A stretch of 8,155 nucleotides of DNA from Betaproteobacteria bacterium (GTDB taxonomy: Bacteria > Pseudomonadota > Gammaproteobacteria > Burkholderiales > Usitatibacteraceae), in NCBI GenBank assembly GCA_025362705.1, contig JANYFH010000256.1, positions 1 to 8,155 of the forward strand, written 5' to 3'. Both the position numbers and the translations under genes were made by a program. Within the stretch, counting starts at the first letter, position 1; every line of letters begins with the position of its first letter. Below the pieces are notes generated by a model. That model ran no database searches and was not told the DNA's origin. It saw nothing but the letters and a program-made list of their open reading frames with translations. Of the stretch, positions 6,740 to 8,155 are shown in pieces.

Positions 6740-6765
6740 TTTAATATTACATTTGAAATTCAAAT
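6740..6765 (+). promoter_or_regulatory. aceE upstream palindrome with candidate -10
   Basis: ATTTGAA-A-TTCAAAT at 6751-6765 has perfect 7-bp arms around one central base, 23 bp before the aceE ATG. An AT-rich TTTAAT (6740-6745, five of six matches to TATAAT) lies just upstream, but its -35 partner (TGGCGA region, 6717-6722) is poor. The palindrome would cover the transcription start, a good place for a repressor. It does not match the E. coli PdhR site (AATTGGT-NNN-ACCAATT), so any regulator is unidentified. The rest of 6633-6788 holds no gene that I can support. Confidence 0.35.
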
Positions 6766-6788
6766 AACGACGAGATGAGGAGATACTC

Positions 6789-8155
6789 ATGGACCGCGCA
6801 AGCTTCCCTGAAGATGATGTAGACCCGCAGGAAACGCGGGAGTGGATCGCAGCGCTCGAAGGTGTGCTTGAAGCTGAAGGTCCGGCGCGCGCGCATTTCC
6901 TGCTTGAGCAACTTATCGAGAAGGCACGCCGCTCCGGCGCATATCTACCCTACTCTGCCAATACCGCCTACATCAATTCAATCCCGCCACACGCTGAGGA
7001 TGCGTTGCCAGGCGATCAGGAGATGGAGCATCGCATCCGCTCGCTGATCCGCTGGAATGCGGTCGCACTGGTGCTGCGCGCGAACAAGGAAAGTTCAGAT
7101 CTGGGCGGCCATATCGCCAGCTATCAGTCCGCATCCACGCTCTATGATATTGGCTTTGATCACTTCTGGAACGCGCCTTCCGCGACACACGGCGGCGATC
7201 TGGTTTTCATGCAGGGTCACTCTTCGCCGGGCGTTTACGCGCGCGCTTTTCTCGAAGGGCGATTCAGCGAAGAACAGATGGTGAAATTCCGTCAGGAAGT
7301 CGATGGCGGCGGCATTTCCAGCTACCCGCATCCGTGGTTGATGCCCGATTTCTGGCAGTTCCCGACGGTGTCGATGGGTCTTGGGCCATTGCAGGCAATT
7401 TATCAGGCGCGTTTCATGAAGTACCTGCATAACCGCGGCATCGTCAACACCGAGGGCCGCAAGGTCTGGGCGTTCATGGGCGATGGCGAAATGGACGAGC
7501 CTGAATCGCTGGGTGCGATTGCGTTGGCGTCGCGCGAGGGTCTCGATAATCTCATTTTTGTCATCAATTGCAATTTGCAACGGCTCGATGGTCCGGTGCG
7601 TGGTAACGGCAAGATCATTCAGGAACTCGAAGCTGATTTCCGCGGCTCAGGCTGGAACGTGATCAAAGCGATCTGGGGACGTTACTGGGACCCGTTATTG
7701 GCCATGGATACCAATGGTCTTCTTCAACGACGCATGATGGAAGCCGTTGATGGCGAATACCAGAACTACAAGGCACGCGACGGCGCCTATGTGCGCAAAC
7801 ACTTTTTCGGCAAGTATCCGGAGCTGGAAAAAATGGTTTCCACGATGTCCGACGACGATGTCTGGCGCCTGAATCGCGGTGGCCATGATCCATATAAAGT
7901 TTATGCGGCGTATTCGGCGGCGGCGAGCCACAAAGGCCAACCGACCGTCATTCTCGCCAAGACCGTGAAGGGTTTTGGCATGGGCAAATCCGGTGAGGGC
8001 CAGAACGCCACACACCAGCAAAAGAAAATGGATTTGGCATCACTGAAGCAATTCCGTGATCACTTCAACATTCCGGTCGCTGACGACGTGATCGCCGACA
8101 TTCCGTTTTACAAGCCGCCCGAAGATTCGGCCGAGATGAAATATCTGAAAGCGGC
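6789..8155 (+). CDS. aceE: Pyruvate dehydrogenase E1 component, 3' partial
   Basis: Thiamine-diphosphate-dependent E1 of the pyruvate dehydrogenase complex. It decarboxylates pyruvate and passes the acetyl group to the lipoyl domains of E2, feeding acetyl-CoA to the TCA cycle. The first 455 codons, about half of the roughly 890-aa family length, are present and the frame is open to the window end. It begins MDRASFPEDDVDPQETREW, matching the E. coli AceE opening with its DVDPxETRxW. It carries LGGHIAS (His108, an active-site His), RFSEEQ, SSYPHPWLMPDFWQFPTVSMG, the ThDP motif GDGEMDEPES (231-240) running to NCNLQRLDGP (Asn260), HFFGKYPE, LNRGGHDP, and His409 in NATHQQKK, equivalent to the catalytic-loop His407 of E. 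coli. AGGAG at 6778-6782 lies 6 nt before the ATG and fixes the start. E2 and E3 genes would be expected downstream. It is 156 bp after tgpA, probably with its own promoter. Confidence 0.97.
   Translation, partial: MDRASFPEDDVDPQETREWIAALEGVLEAEGPARAHFLLEQLIEKARRSGAYLPYSANTAYINSIPPHAEDALPGDQEMEHRIRSLIRWNAVALVLRANKESSDLGGHIASYQSASTLYDIGFDHFWNAPSATHGGDLVFMQGHSSPGVYARAFLEGRFSEEQMVKFRQEVDGGGISSYPHPWLMPDFWQFPTVSMGLGPLQAIYQARFMKYLHNRGIVNTEGRKVWAFMGDGEMDEPESLGAIALASREGLDNLIFVINCNLQRLDGPVRGNGKIIQELEADFRGSGWNVIKAIWGRYWDPLLAMDTNGLLQRRMMEAVDGEYQNYKARDGAYVRKHFFGKYPELEKMVSTMSDDDVWRLNRGGHDPYKVYAAYSAAASHKGQPTVILAKTVKGFGMGKSGEGQNATHQQKKMDLASLKQFRDHFNIPVADDVIADIPFYKPPEDSAEMKYLKA

Noticed and set aside
6632..6740. 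Possible terminator or small RNA after tgpA
   Set aside because: Only short palindromes such as GGTGCACC and scattered CTTGAA/TTCAAG were found, with no stem followed by a T-run, so nothing can be supported.
1..8155. A new defence, CRISPR or mobile system
   Set aside because: No direct-repeat array, transposase, integrase, nuclease, toxin or phage-like gene was found. MoxR is AAA+ but sits with its normal DUF58 and TgpA partners rather than with defence genes.

Overview
The window looks like ordinary chromosome from a moderately GC-rich proteobacterium, most likely a betaproteobacterium. The evidence is the aceE type (homodimeric E1 of the E. coli kind), the moxR / DUF58 / tgpA cluster, and a small class II-type histone-deacetylase-like amidohydrolase gene beside it. 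The genus cannot be named from the sequence alone.

Layout. (1) 2-919 (+): 3' part of a secreted metallo-beta-lactamase-fold hydrolase, very similar to methyl parathion hydrolase (MPH) and its dihydrocoumarin-hydrolase relatives; the start codon lies before the window. (2) 920-1125: convergent intergenic region with an 89-bp REP-like inverted repeat and a strong 56-nt hairpin that is probably a two-way terminator. (3) 1126-2043 (-): histone deacetylase / acetylpolyamine amidohydrolase family protein. (4) 2044-2210: divergent promoter region with a 16-bp palindrome. (5) 2211-6632 (+): four tightly spaced genes, namely MoxR AAA+ ATPase, a small exported DUF4124 protein, a DUF58 membrane protein and a TgpA-type membrane transglutaminase. 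(6) 6633-6788: intergenic region with a 15-bp palindrome and a good ribosome binding site. (7) 6789-8155 (+): 5' half of aceE, pyruvate dehydrogenase E1, running off the window.

How the genes work together. MoxR, DUF58 and TgpA proteins recur together in proteobacteria. MoxR is a chaperone-like ATPase, DUF58 proteins are its presumed membrane-associated partner, and TgpA exposes a Cys-His-Asp transglutaminase-like domain to the periplasm. The DUF4124 gene between moxR and the DUF58 gene is not a usual member of the set. Its stop codon touches the DUF58 start codon, so it is probably co-transcribed and perhaps translationally coupled. The MPH-like gene, the deacetylase-like gene and aceE show no evident functional link to the cluster.

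Most noteworthy. At all five positions reported to separate methyl parathion hydrolase from its reconstructed dihydrocoumarin-hydrolase ancestor, the MPH-like protein carries the ancestral state (Leu, no Ser insertion, His, Ile, Phe), while the rest of the protein is very close to MPH. It therefore looks like a living pre-organophosphatase relative. I found no CRISPR array, tRNA, rRNA, insertion sequence or phage gene.
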